A model generated the notes under the pieces. That model had not been told where the DNA came from, did not search any database, and worked only from the letters and a program-made list of their open reading frames with translations. A program made the translations under genes and the position numbers. A stretch of DNA of 12,262 nucleotides from DATAYA01 sp036272815 (GTDB lineage: Bacteria > Pseudomonadota > Alphaproteobacteria > Acetobacterales > Acetobacteraceae): positions 1 to 12,262 of the forward strand of contig DATAYA010000196.1 of NCBI GenBank assembly GCA_036272815.1, read 5' to 3'. This document shows, piece after piece, positions 6,148-11,844 of this stretch (its first letter is position 1; every line of letters begins with the position of its first letter).

Positions 6148-7527
6148 GTAGGCGACCGCGAGGCCGCCCAGCGACGTCTCCTTGTATTTCGCGTGCATGT
6201 CGGCACCCGTGGCCCGCATCGTCGCGATCACCCGGTCGAGCGAGACGTGGTGGGTTCCGTCGCCGGCCAGCGCCAGCGAGGCGGCGGTGATCGCCTTGAC
6301 CGCGCCGAAGGCGTTGCGCTCGATGCACGGGATCTGCACCAGGCCGCCGATCGGGTCGCAGGTCATGCCGAGATGGTGCTCCATCCCGATCTCGGCCGCG
6401 TTCTCGATCTGAGCGTTCGTGCCCCCGAGCGCCGCCGCGAGCCCGGCCGCCGCCATCGAGCAGGCGACGCCGACCTCGCCCTGGCAGCCGACCTCGGCCC
6501 CCGAGATCGAGGCGTTCATCTTGAACAGCGCCCCGATCGCGGTCGCGGTAAGCAGGAACTGCGCGATCCCGTCGCCGCTCCCGCCGCCTGGGCCGCCGCC
6601 GCCTGGGCCGCCGCCGCCGGGGCAGTGGTCGCGCCAGTGGCGCAGCACCGCCGGGATCACGCCTGCCGCACCGTTGGTGGGGGCCGTGACCACCCGGCCG
6701 CCGGCCGCGTTCTCCTCGTTCACCGCGATCGCGTACACCGAGATCAGGTCGATCGACCGATGCGGCGGCGCGCTGTTGGAGCCGGACGCCGCCTCGGCAC
6801 GGCGCAGCAACTGCGGCGCGCGGCGGCGGACGCGCAAGCCGCCGGGCAGCTCGCCCTCGGCGCGCAGGCCACGGTCGATGCAGGCCATCATCGCCGAGGC
6901 CACGTGCTCCAGATGCGCCTCGGGCGGCGCGTCGGGATAGAGTGCCCGCTCGTTGGCCGCGACGATCCCGGCGATGCTGAGCCCCGCGTGCTCGCCCATG
7001 CGCAGCAACTCGGTGCCTGAGCGGAAGGGAAACGGCACCACGGTGCCCCCGGTCTGCGCCCGGCCGAGATCCGCCTCCCGCAGCACGAAGCCGCCGCCGA
7101 CGGAGCACCAGCGTTCGGTGAACAGTCTATCCCCGGCGGCATCGAACGCCGCGAAGGCGAGGGTGTTCGGATGCGCGAGACCGCACGTCGTGCGGTCGAG
7201 CACCAGCTCGAACCCGACAGCGCTGCCGCCGGGCAGCGACACGCGCGCCTCCGCCGCGATCGCGGCCGCGAGCGCGTCCGCCTCATCCGGATCGACCGTC
7301 TCCGGCGCGTGCCCGGCAAGGCCGAGCATCACCGCCTTGTCGGTGCCGTGCCCGCGCCCGGTCCAGGCGAGCGAGCCGAACAGCGTCACCGAGACCCGCG
7401 CGACGCGCCCGACCAGCCCAGATGCCGCCAAGCCGGAGACGAACACGGCGGCCGCCTTCATCGGCCCGACCGTATGCGAGGACGAGGGGCCGATGCCGAT
7501 CTTGAAGAGGTCGCGCGCGCCGATCAT
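6136..7527 (-). CDS. sdaA: L-serine ammonia-lyase, iron-sulfur dependent (single-chain SdaA type)
   Basis: Deaminates L-serine to pyruvate and ammonia in the cytoplasm using a [4Fe-4S] cluster. The ATG at 7527 (MIGARDLFKIGIGPSSSHTVGPM) matches the family's usual N-terminus and gives 463 residues. A GTG 10 codons upstream is the alternative. The N-terminal beta domain carries GPSSSHTVGPMKAA. The catalytic alpha domain carries NEENAAGGRVVTAPTNGAAG (270-289). Candidate cluster ligands are Cys348 (AEVGCQGEVG), Cys390 (GMTCDPIGG) and Cys401 (QIPCIERN). Their spacing (42 and 11), and the 62 residues to the C-terminal Cys463, equal those I recall for Legionella type 2 serine dehydratase (C343, C385, C396 and tail C458). 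In that enzyme the terminal Cys folds into the active site as a tail-in-mouth ligand. A Gly/Pro-rich loop (about 303-317) is encoded by a 15-base tandem repeat. It stands alone, divergent from the DUF4142 gene. Confidence 0.95.
   Translation of the reverse strand: MIGARDLFKIGIGPSSSHTVGPMKAAAVFVSGLAASGLVGRVARVSVTLFGSLAWTGRGHGTDKAVMLGLAGHAPETVDPDEADALAAAIAAEARVSLPGGSAVGFELVLDRTTCGLAHPNTLAFAAFDAAGDRLFTERWCSVGGGFVLREADLGRAQTGGTVVPFPFRSGTELLRMGEHAGLSIAGIVAANERALYPDAPPEAHLEHVASAMMACIDRGLRAEGELPGGLRVRRRAPQLLRRAEAASGSNSAPPHRSIDLISVYAIAVNEENAAGGRVVTAPTNGAAGVIPAVLRHWRDHCPGGGGPGGGGPGGGSGDGIAQFLLTATAIGALFKMNASISGAEVGCQGEVGVACSMAAAGLAAALGGTNAQIENAAEIGMEHHLGMTCDPIGGLVQIPCIERNAFGAVKAITAASLALAGDGTHHVSLDRVIATMRATGADMHAKYKETSLGGLAVAYAEC
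6581..6625. repeat. 15-base tandem repeat encoding a Gly/Pro loop in sdaA
   Basis: The unit CCGCCGCCTGGGCCG occurs exactly twice (6581-6595 and 6596-6610), followed by a third copy with two mismatches (6611-6625). It is in frame in sdaA, adding GGGGP units between the helix ending VLRHW and the conserved block IAQFLLTATAIGALFK. Because the unit is a multiple of three, copy-number slippage would keep the gene open. Confidence 0.85.
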
Positions 7528-7557
7528 CACGCGCACTCGATAGGCCAGGTCGGGCAC

Positions 7558-7682
7558 AAGTCCAAGCGCCGCCGCAGGCGGGCCGCTCGCGCATTCGGCA
7601 TCCGGCCGTCAACGCAGGCGCCGAACTGCCGCGGCGGCGGCCCGTTGGCATTGCAATACCAATCGCTTTCGGAGATCGCATC
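7558..7682. promoter_or_regulatory. Divergent intergenic region between sdaA and the DUF4142 gene
   Basis: A 125-base spacer, or 155 if sdaA starts at 7527. It carries an 18-base near-palindrome at 7645-7662 and a GGAG Shine-Dalgarno at 7671-7674 for the DUF4142 gene. No clear -10/-35 pair is visible for either gene, and no coding sequence. Confidence 0.45.
7645..7662. promoter_or_regulatory. Dyad-symmetric element TTGG-N-ATTGCAAT-N-CCAA, candidate operator
   Basis: The arms TTGG/CCAA flank a perfect ATTGCAAT core, with only one mismatched pair in 18 bases. It ends 20 bases before the DUF4142 start codon and 8 bases before its Shine-Dalgarno. It could bind a dimeric repressor or form a leader hairpin. 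The core word is shared with the palindrome at 1335-1344. Confidence 0.45.
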
Positions 7683-8465
7683 ATGCGCGTCCTGTTTACC
7701 ACCGCCTCGGCACTGGCGCTGTTAGCGGCGCCGGCTTTCGCGCAGACACCGCCGCCCGGCGTCGGCACCTCGGGCGCCACCACCAGTGGATCGAGCGCCT
7801 CGTCTTCCACGACCAGCCCCAGCCTCGGCGCCACCACGGGTTCGATGACTGGCCGCACCGGCAATGCCACCACCGGCGGCCACGGCACGCCGGGCGCGGC
7901 CAGTCGGTCGGCCAGCGACCAGTCGAACCAGCCGAGTTCGTCCGACAAGAATTTCGTGAAGAAGGCGGCATCGAGCGGCATCGCGGAAGTGCAGATGGGC
8001 AAGCTCGCCGCGCAGAAATCGACCAACCCGGCGGTGCAGGAATTCGGCCGGTGGATGCAGACGGACCATACGATGGCGAACGCCCTGCTGATGCAGGCGG
8101 CGCAGTCGGCCAATGTCCCGGCGCCGACCACGCCAACGCAGGAGGACCTCACGAAGATGAAGGACCTCCAGACGATGAGCGGTGCCAGGTTCGACGCCCA
8201 GTACATCCGCGGGCAGGTCAGCGACCACAAGACGGACATCAACCTGTTCAAGCGCGAGGCGGCCGACGGCCGCGACACGCGAATCAAGAGCTTCGCCAAG
8301 GCGTCGCTGCCGATGCTGCAGGCGCACCTGCAGGAGGCGCAGGCGCTGGAATCTTCGCTCTCCAACGGCCAGACCGCAACCAGCGCTGCCGCCGGCTCGC
8401 CTGCAATTGGCAACACCGCGCTGGGTGCTGGCAAGCCGGTGCCGGGCGCCGCTCCAGGTCACTGA
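7683..8465 (+). CDS. Exported DUF4142-family protein
   Basis: A 260-residue secreted protein of unknown biochemical role. A signal peptide covers residues 1-20 with a standard AFA cleavage site. Residues 21-85 are a low-complexity Ser/Thr/Gly/Pro linker, expected to be disordered. Residues about 87-228 match the DUF4142 pattern, a ferritin-like helical bundle predicted to be periplasmic: FVKKAASSGIAEVQMGKLA at 91-109, VQEFGRWMQTDH at 118-129, and the later helices with FDAQYIRGQVSDHKTDINLFKRE split across 170-192. The tail is again Ala/Gly-rich. The ATG has GGAG (7671-7674) 8 bases upstream. DUF4142 proteins are common and often multicopy in alphaproteobacteria and are sometimes linked to envelope stress, but no activity is established. 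It converges on thiE with only 4 bases between the stops. Confidence 0.88.
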   Translation: MRVLFTTASALALLAAPAFAQTPPPGVGTSGATTSGSSASSSTTSPSLGATTGSMTGRTGNATTGGHGTPGAASRSASDQSNQPSSSDKNFVKKAASSGIAEVQMGKLAAQKSTNPAVQEFGRWMQTDHTMANALLMQAAQSANVPAPTTPTQEDLTKMKDLQTMSGARFDAQYIRGQVSDHKTDINLFKREAADGRDTRIKSFAKASLPMLQAHLQEAQALESSLSNGQTATSAAAGSPAIGNTALGAGKPVPGAAPGH

Positions 8466-8469
8466 GCCG

Positions 8470-9105
8470 TCAGGCGCGGGCGATCGCCTCGACGATCGCC
8501 CGTACGCCCGCGGCGGGACCATCCGCGTGCGACCAGACGGCGCCGACGACCGCCAGGAAATCGGCGCCGGCGCGCACCAGCGGCGCGCAGTTCTCCGCCG
8601 TGATCCCGCCGATCGCGACGCAGGGCGGTTCCATCAGTGCGGACCACCAGGCGAGGATGTCCGGGTCGGCGCGCGTCGGCGCCTGCTTCGTGGCGGTCGG
8701 GAAGAAAGCCCCGAACGCGACGTAGTCGGCGCCAGCCTCGCCCGCCGCCATCGCCAGATCGCGGCTCGCATGGCAGGTTACGCCGAGCGTGCGCTCTGGC
8801 CCGAGCAGCCGCCGCGCTTCCGCAGCCGGCATGTCCTGCTGCCCGACATGGGCGCCGTCACAGCCGGTGGCGGCCGCGAGGTCGGGCCGGTCGTTGAGCA
8901 GAAACGCGACGCCGCGCGACTGCACCACCGGCCGCAAGGCATCGATGGCGCGCCGCAGCGCATCGTCGTCTGCCTCCTTGAGCCGCAACTGCACCGCCGC
9001 GACGTCACCCGCGTCGAGCGCCGCCGCGAGACCGTCGGAAAAATCCGGCGGCAATGCCGCGGGCGTAACCAGATAGAGCCGGCAGGCGCGCGACGAAGAA
9101 CTCAA
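8470..9105 (-). CDS. thiE: Thiamine-phosphate synthase
   Basis: Joins hydroxymethylpyrimidine diphosphate and the thiazole phosphate to give thiamine phosphate, a TIM-barrel enzyme in the cytoplasm. I choose TTG at 9105, which overlaps the TGA of fba (TTGA), giving 211 residues, the usual family length. Longer upstream frames read through the fba gene in a shadow frame. Motifs in order: RLYLVTP (9-15), VQLRLKE (38-44, diphosphate-binding strand), LLNDRPDLA (69-77), GAHVGQQDMP (84-93), LGVTCHASRDL (107-117), ADYVAFGAFFPTATK (126-140), VAIGGITAENCAPLVRAGA (163-181) and VVGAVW (186-191). The start overlap implies translational coupling to fba. The ThiF/ThiG/ThiO partners are not in this window, so pathway completeness cannot be judged. 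Confidence 0.93.
   Translation of the reverse strand: MSSSSRACRLYLVTPAALPPDFSDGLAAALDAGDVAAVQLRLKEADDDALRRAIDALRPVVQSRGVAFLLNDRPDLAAATGCDGAHVGQQDMPAAEARRLLGPERTLGVTCHASRDLAMAAGEAGADYVAFGAFFPTATKQAPTRADPDILAWWSALMEPPCVAIGGITAENCAPLVRAGADFLAVVGAVWSHADGPAAGVRAIVEAIARA
8477..8502. terminator. Perfect 10-base-pair hairpin at the convergent DUF4142/thiE junction
   Basis: Arms CGGGCGATCG (8477-8486) and CGATCGCCCG (8493-8502) flank a 6-base loop. It begins 12 bases after the DUF4142 stop and lies inside the last codons of thiE. It has no T-run on either side, so it is not a standard intrinsic terminator. It may act as a transcript-end stabiliser or Rho-assisted stop for the DUF4142 mRNA. Confidence 0.4.
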
Positions 9106-10019
9106 CCGCGGCCCTGATAAATCGCGATGATCCGCCGCAGCATGTCGATCGCCTCCGCCTTCGGCCGCTGGAACGTGTTGCGGCCGATGATGCTCCCGGA
9201 AGCCCCGCCCTCGTAAAGTCCGCGGACCACCTCCAGCACGCCGTCCACCGTCGGCACCGCCTCGCCGCCCGAGAACAGCACGATGCGGCGCCCGTTGAAG
9301 GCACATTGCATGATGTGCGCCACACGCTTGGCGAGCGTGCTGCCGTCGAAGCCCTCATAGGCCGTCTTCGCCGCCGGCAGGCTGATATGCGCGGTCGGCG
9401 GCTTCACCTTGATGATGTGGGCGCCGAGCAGGGCCGCCATGTGCGCGGCATAGGCGCAGATGTCGAGCGCAGTCTCGCCCGCCTTGTCCAGCTCCGGCCC
9501 GCGCGGATAGCTCCAGACGACGACGGCCAGCCCGGCCGACTTCGCCTCCTCGGCGAGTGCGCGCAGTTCCTCGAACTCCTCGAGCGCGTATTCGCTGCCG
9601 GGGTAGATGGTGAAGCCGATTGCCGAGCAGCCGAGCCGCAGCGCGTCGTTGACCGAGCCGGTGATCGCCTGGTCTTTGGTCACCGCGAGAGAATTGCTGG
9701 AATTGAGCTTGAGGATGGTCGGGATCGCGCCCGCGAAAGTCCCTGCACCGGCCTCGATCATGCCGAGCGGAGCGGCGAAGGCATTCAGCCCGGCCTCGAT
9801 CGCCAGCTCGAAATGGTAATGCGGGTCATAGGCCGGCGGGTTCGGCGCGAAGCTGCGCGCCGGGCCATGCTCGAAGCCCTGGTCGACCGGCAGGATCACC
9901 GCATGCCCGGTGCCGGCCAACTCGCCGGTCATCAGGATGCGGGCGAGGTTCGCCTTGCTGCCGGGATTGTCGCTCTCGTACCAGCCGAGGATATCCTTGA
10001 CCTTCTGCGTGACACGCAT
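9102..10019 (-). CDS. Class I fructose-bisphosphate aldolase (DhnA/FbaB type)
   Basis: Cleaves fructose 1,6-bisphosphate to dihydroxyacetone phosphate and glyceraldehyde 3-phosphate by Schiff-base chemistry. At 305 residues it fits the bacterial/archaeal DhnA-type class I aldolases. Motifs: VILPVDQGFEHGPA (41-54), the substrate-binding strand near the N-terminus; KLNSSNS (104-110); GFTIYPGSEYALEEFEEL (135-152); VVVWSYPRGPEL (167-178); HIIKVKPPTAHI (201-212), where Lys204 or Lys206 should be the Schiff-base lysine; VLFSGGEA (247-254); and GASGSIIGRNTFQR (272-285), the phosphate-binding end. The ATG start has a good GGAGG 9 bases upstream (plus-strand 10029-10033). An upstream frame extension is not needed. 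It sits 55 bases after a small unnamed gene and overlaps thiE by 4 bases. The alternatives FbaB and LsrF-type aldolase are less likely given the context and motifs. Confidence 0.93.
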   Translation of the reverse strand: MRVTQKVKDILGWYESDNPGSKANLARILMTGELAGTGHAVILPVDQGFEHGPARSFAPNPPAYDPHYHFELAIEAGLNAFAAPLGMIEAGAGTFAGAIPTILKLNSSNSLAVTKDQAITGSVNDALRLGCSAIGFTIYPGSEYALEEFEELRALAEEAKSAGLAVVVWSYPRGPELDKAGETALDICAYAAHMAALLGAHIIKVKPPTAHISLPAAKTAYEGFDGSTLAKRVAHIMQCAFNGRRIVLFSGGEAVPTVDGVLEVVRGLYEGGASGSIIGRNTFQRPKAEAIDMLRRIIAIYQGRG

Positions 10020-10074
10020 GACGGGCCGCCTCCGCGTTCGACGCGAGCGGAAATAGCCGAAGGGCAGGGCGCTG

Positions 10075-10473
10075 TCACGGGCGGGCCAGCCAGGCCGCGA
10101 GGCGGCGGCCTGCATCGGCACCCGCCATGTCGAGCGCGGGCGGTGCCTGCTCCAGCACGCAGGCGCCGATCCCGTTTGCGGCCGAGACCACCACCTCCCG
10201 GGCCGCACAAGACCGCGCGAGGACGATCACGCGCTGGCCGCTGCGCAGCGCGTCGAGCGCGTATCCGGCGGCATCGGCGCAATCGAGGATGTCGGCCGCG
10301 ACCAGGCCGGGTGCGGCCTGCCGCGCGGCGGCCGCCAGCGCGATCCACCACAGGCAGCCGCCGTAGCAGGCGGCGCCGGGTGCCGAGAGCATCACGAAGC
10401 GCCGCGCGTGCGCTGCGCAGGCGCGCGCGTCGGCGAGGGAATGCACGATCACGGCGGGCGGACCCGGGTCCAT
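10075..10473 (-). CDS. Small conserved protein of unknown function, first gene of the fba-thiE operon
   Basis: A 132-residue protein with no domain I can name. It reads as a small alpha/beta protein: a strand and helix at VIVHSLADARACAAHA (8-23), a strand with Gly-rich turn at VMLSAPGAACYGG (27-39), a helix WWIALAAAARQA (42-53), a strand DILDCADAAGYALDALRSG (61-79), then RVIVLAR (81-87) and a C-terminal helix. From memory, similar short proteins with the LDC-[AG]-DA pattern sit next to fba in other Rhodospirillales, so it is probably a conserved gene rather than a spurious frame. No signal peptide. The ATG start has AAGG close upstream. The five cysteines (20 to 105) show no metal-site spacing. 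The role is unknown. Linkage to aldolase suggests something in central carbon metabolism. Confidence 0.72.
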   Translation of the reverse strand: MDPGPPAVIVHSLADARACAAHARRFVMLSAPGAACYGGCLWWIALAAAARQAAPGLVAADILDCADAAGYALDALRSGQRVIVLARSCAAREVVVSAANGIGACVLEQAPPALDMAGADAGRRLAAWLARP

Positions 10474-10536
10474 CCTTGACCTTCAAGCCGGGGCGAGGCT
10501 TGAGTGCAAACCTCCAGAGGGGAGACGCCCGCGCCG
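10474..10536. promoter_or_regulatory. Divergent promoter region with three CTTGA/TCAAG elements
   Basis: A 63-base spacer, the only place for promoters of both the fba-thiE operon (leftward) and the DUF4164-zapA genes (rightward). CTTGA at 10475-10479, TCAAG at 10483-10487 and CTTGA at 10499-10503 form two nested inverted repeats. The larger has perfect 7-base arms TCAAGCC/GGCTTGA (10483-10489 and 10497-10503) around a 7-base spacer. AGGGGAG (10518-10524) is the likely Shine-Dalgarno for the rightward gene. No confident -10 box can be named. Confidence 0.5.
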
Positions 10537-10758
10537 ATGTCGGAGTCTGCGGGGCCGGACCGGGAAGCGTCCCGGCTGCAGGCCGCATTGGATCGGATCG
10601 CACGGGCGGTGGATCGCCGCGGCGAGTCCGCCGGCGGTGACGATCGCGCGCTGGCCGCCCGGCTGCACGCGGCGGAAGTGCGGGAGCGGCGGATGCGCGA
10701 AATCGCGTCGCGGCTCGACGCCCTGATCGAGGAGCTGCGCTCCTCGCTGAACGAGTGA
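10537..10758 (+). CDS. Small coiled-coil protein upstream of zapA (DUF4164-like)
   Basis: A 73-residue charged helical protein, with long Arg/Glu/Ala heptad-like helices (DREASRLQAALDRIARAVDRR and then HAAEVRERRMREIASRLDALIEEL) and no hydrophobic membrane segment. Position immediately before zapA and composition match the DUF4164-like short proteins found beside zapA in many alphaproteobacteria, a match made from memory. ATG 10537 is chosen, with AGGGGAG 12 bases upstream. An in-frame GTG at 10504 would add 11 residues and start inside the inverted repeat. Function is unknown. The location suggests a helper of ZapA or FtsZ-ring assembly, which is inference. It ends inside a perfect hairpin and 39 bases before zapA. 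Confidence 0.7.
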   Translation: MSESAGPDREASRLQAALDRIARAVDRRGESAGGDDRALAARLHAAEVRERRMREIASRLDALIEELRSSLNE

Positions 10759-10775
10759 GGAGCATCGCTCCTCAC
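10755..10775 (+). terminator. Perfect 9-base-pair hairpin spanning the DUF4164 stop codon
   Basis: GTGAGGAGC (10755-10763), loop ATC, GCTCCTCAC (10767-10775). The TGA stop (10756-10758) is in the left arm. The downstream sequence GGAATGAGTTAAGG has no T-run, so full termination is unlikely. It more likely acts as an attenuator, a processing site or an mRNA stabiliser between the small gene and zapA. Its right arm ends 10 bases before the zapA Shine-Dalgarno. Confidence 0.45.
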
Positions 10776-10785
10776 GGAATGAGTT

Positions 10786-10792
10786 AAGGAGG
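10786..10792 (+). promoter_or_regulatory. Strong Shine-Dalgarno AAGGAGG deciding the zapA TTG start
   Basis: A near-perfect anti-16S match 5 bases before TTG 10798. It decides the start, because no ATG or GTG is available nearby in this frame and the protein begins exactly as ZapA proteins do. Confidence 0.85.
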
Positions 10793-10797
10793 CGCGA

Positions 10798-11118
10798 TTG
10801 GCCCAGCTCACAGTGAAGATCAACGGTTACGCCTACACAGTTACCTGCGAGGACGGCCAGGAGACGCATCTCCTGGCGATGGCCGAGGAGGTGGACAGGC
10901 GCATCGCCGACCTCAAGCGCAATGGGCCGCAGAGCGGCGAGGCGCGGCTGCTGGCGCTCGCCGCCCTGCTGCTCGCCGACGAGCTGCACGACCGCATCGC
11001 GGAGATGCAGCAGGCCGGCGGCGGACAGACGGCCGCCTATGCCAAGCCGCTCACCTCCCGGCTCTCGCGGCTCGCGGAGCGCGCCGAGGCGATTGCCGAC
11101 GGCATGGAGCATGCCTAG
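10798..11118 (+). CDS. zapA: Cell division protein ZapA
   Basis: A 106-residue cytosolic protein that binds and bundles FtsZ filaments at the division ring. The TTG start is supported by AAGGAGG 5 bases upstream. The N-terminal globular part reads AQLTVKINGYAYTVTCEDGQETHLLAMAEEVDRRI, split here as AQLTVKINGYAYTVTCEDGQ (2-21) and ETHLLAMAEEVDRRIADL (22-39), the family's beta-beta-alpha head. The C-terminal helix (about 48-105) has the coiled-coil run ARLLALAALLLADELHDRIAEM. Length is normal. The 6S RNA gene follows directly, the arrangement found in many alphaproteobacteria and also seen around E. coli ssrS (zapA-ssrS-ygfA). zapA may be co-transcribed with the DUF4164-like gene through the intervening hairpin. 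Confidence 0.95.
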   Translation: MAQLTVKINGYAYTVTCEDGQETHLLAMAEEVDRRIADLKRNGPQSGEARLLALAALLLADELHDRIAEMQQAGGGQTAAYAKPLTSRLSRLAERAEAIADGMEHA

Positions 11119-11127
11119 ATAGATTCT

Positions 11128-11285
11128 GCGGAGCTGCCGGGTGCGTCAGGCAATTCATCCCCGGGGCCAGTAAGCATCCTCCAGGGAGCTGGCTCTGTCG
11201 TGGCCCTGGTCACGGTATCTGGCGCCCACCTGCAAACGCAGGCTCTTGGAGGTTGAGACGCCAACGGCTTCGGTGGCTCCGCGCT
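11128..11285 (+). ncRNA. ssrS: 6S RNA (regulator of sigma70-RNA polymerase)
   Basis: 6S RNA mimics an open promoter and holds housekeeping RNA polymerase in stationary phase. It lies where alphaproteobacterial 6S genes do, between zapA and 5-formyltetrahydrofolate cyclo-ligase. The ends pair: GCGGAGC (11128-11134) with GCTCCGC (11276-11282). Internally the conserved alphaproteobacterial words are present: CCCCGGGGCC (11160-11169), CAGGGAGCTGG (11182-11192), GTGGCCCTGGTCACGGTATC (11200-11219), TGGCGCCCACCTGC (11220-11233) and the small hairpin CCTGCAAACGCAGG (11229-11242). The total of about 158 bases fits the family. TTTT at 11285-11288 follows the closing stem, as in a terminator or processing end. 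Exact ends are estimates. The 3' end overlaps possible starts of the next gene. A covariance-model search with the Rfam 6S model would settle it. Confidence 0.92.
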
Positions 11286-11839
11286 TTTCTGCTCCCGACG
11301 CGGCCAAGGCAGCGATGCGGCAGCTCGCACTCGCGGCACGCGATCGGTGCGATCCCTCGCTCGGGGAGCGGCTCGCCGACCATCTTCTGCGCGAGGCGCC
11401 GCCGCCGAAGGACGCTGTCGTGGCCGGCTTCTGGCCGCTCGGGCGCGAGATCGACATCCGCCCTCTGCTCACCCAGCTTTCCGACCGCGGCCATGTCATC
11501 GTGCTCCCCGAGACGCCGCCGCGCGGCCGCCCGCTGGTGTTCCGCCGCTGGACACCGGGCGCGCCGATGCGCCGCGAGCGGTTCGGCACGCTCTGCCCGG
11601 ACGGCGCCGTGATGCAGCCCGACTTCCTGCTCGTGCCGCTGCTGGCCTTCGATCGCGCCGGCAGGCGGCTCGGCTATGGCGGCGGCTACTACGACCGCAC
11701 CCTCGCCGGCCTGCCGGCCGCGCGCGCCGTCGGCTGCGCCTATGCCGCGCAGGAGGTGGACGCAGTGCCGGCCGGCCCGCAGGATGTCCGCCTCTCCGCG
11801 GTCGCGACCGAGCGCGGCGTCATCGTCTGCGGAGACTGA
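11273..11839 (+). CDS. 5-formyltetrahydrofolate cyclo-ligase
   Basis: Converts 5-formyl-THF to 5,10-methenyl-THF with ATP, recovering folate. At 188 residues (GTG 11273) it fits the family. The N-terminal KAAMRQLALAARD (12-24) is the usual ATP-binding K-x-x-x-R helix. WPLGREIDIRPLL (55-67), VIVLPETPP (75-83), LVPLLAFDRAGRRLGYGGGYYDR (120-142, with the signature GYGGGYYDR at 134-142) and the GCAYAAQ block (154-160) follow the family order. The start is unsure: TTG 11246 and GTG 11273 lie inside the 6S RNA, while ATG 11315, with AAGG nearby, would start at MRQ and lose the conserved lysine, so GTG 11273 is preferred. It is the gene that follows 6S RNA in E. coli as well (ygfA/fau). It is separated by only 5 bases from the downstream phosphoesterase gene and probably forms an operon with it. 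Confidence 0.92.
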   Translation: MAPRFSAPDAAKAAMRQLALAARDRCDPSLGERLADHLLREAPPPKDAVVAGFWPLGREIDIRPLLTQLSDRGHVIVLPETPPRGRPLVFRRWTPGAPMRRERFGTLCPDGAVMQPDFLLVPLLAFDRAGRRLGYGGGYYDRTLAGLPAARAVGCAYAAQEVDAVPAGPQDVRLSAVATERGVIVCGD

Positions 11840-11844
11840 CCCGG

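Noticed and set aside
6193..7020. Plus-strand frame opposite sdaA (275 codons)
   Set aside because: Arg/His/Asp-rich shadow; sdaA on the minus strand has complete catalytic motifs.
9106..9306. N-terminal extension of ThiE by 67 residues
   Set aside because: The added residues are an out-of-frame reading of fba and resemble nothing in ThiE; the TTG at 9105 overlapping the fba stop gives the normal length.
9306..10640. 444-codon plus-strand frame across fba and the divergent promoter
   Set aside because: Shadow of fba and the small gene; ends in Arg/Pro repeats with no domain.
11115..11589. Minus-strand frames opposite the 6S RNA and cyclo-ligase
   Set aside because: Shadow composition; the region is explained by 6S RNA and the plus-strand enzyme gene.
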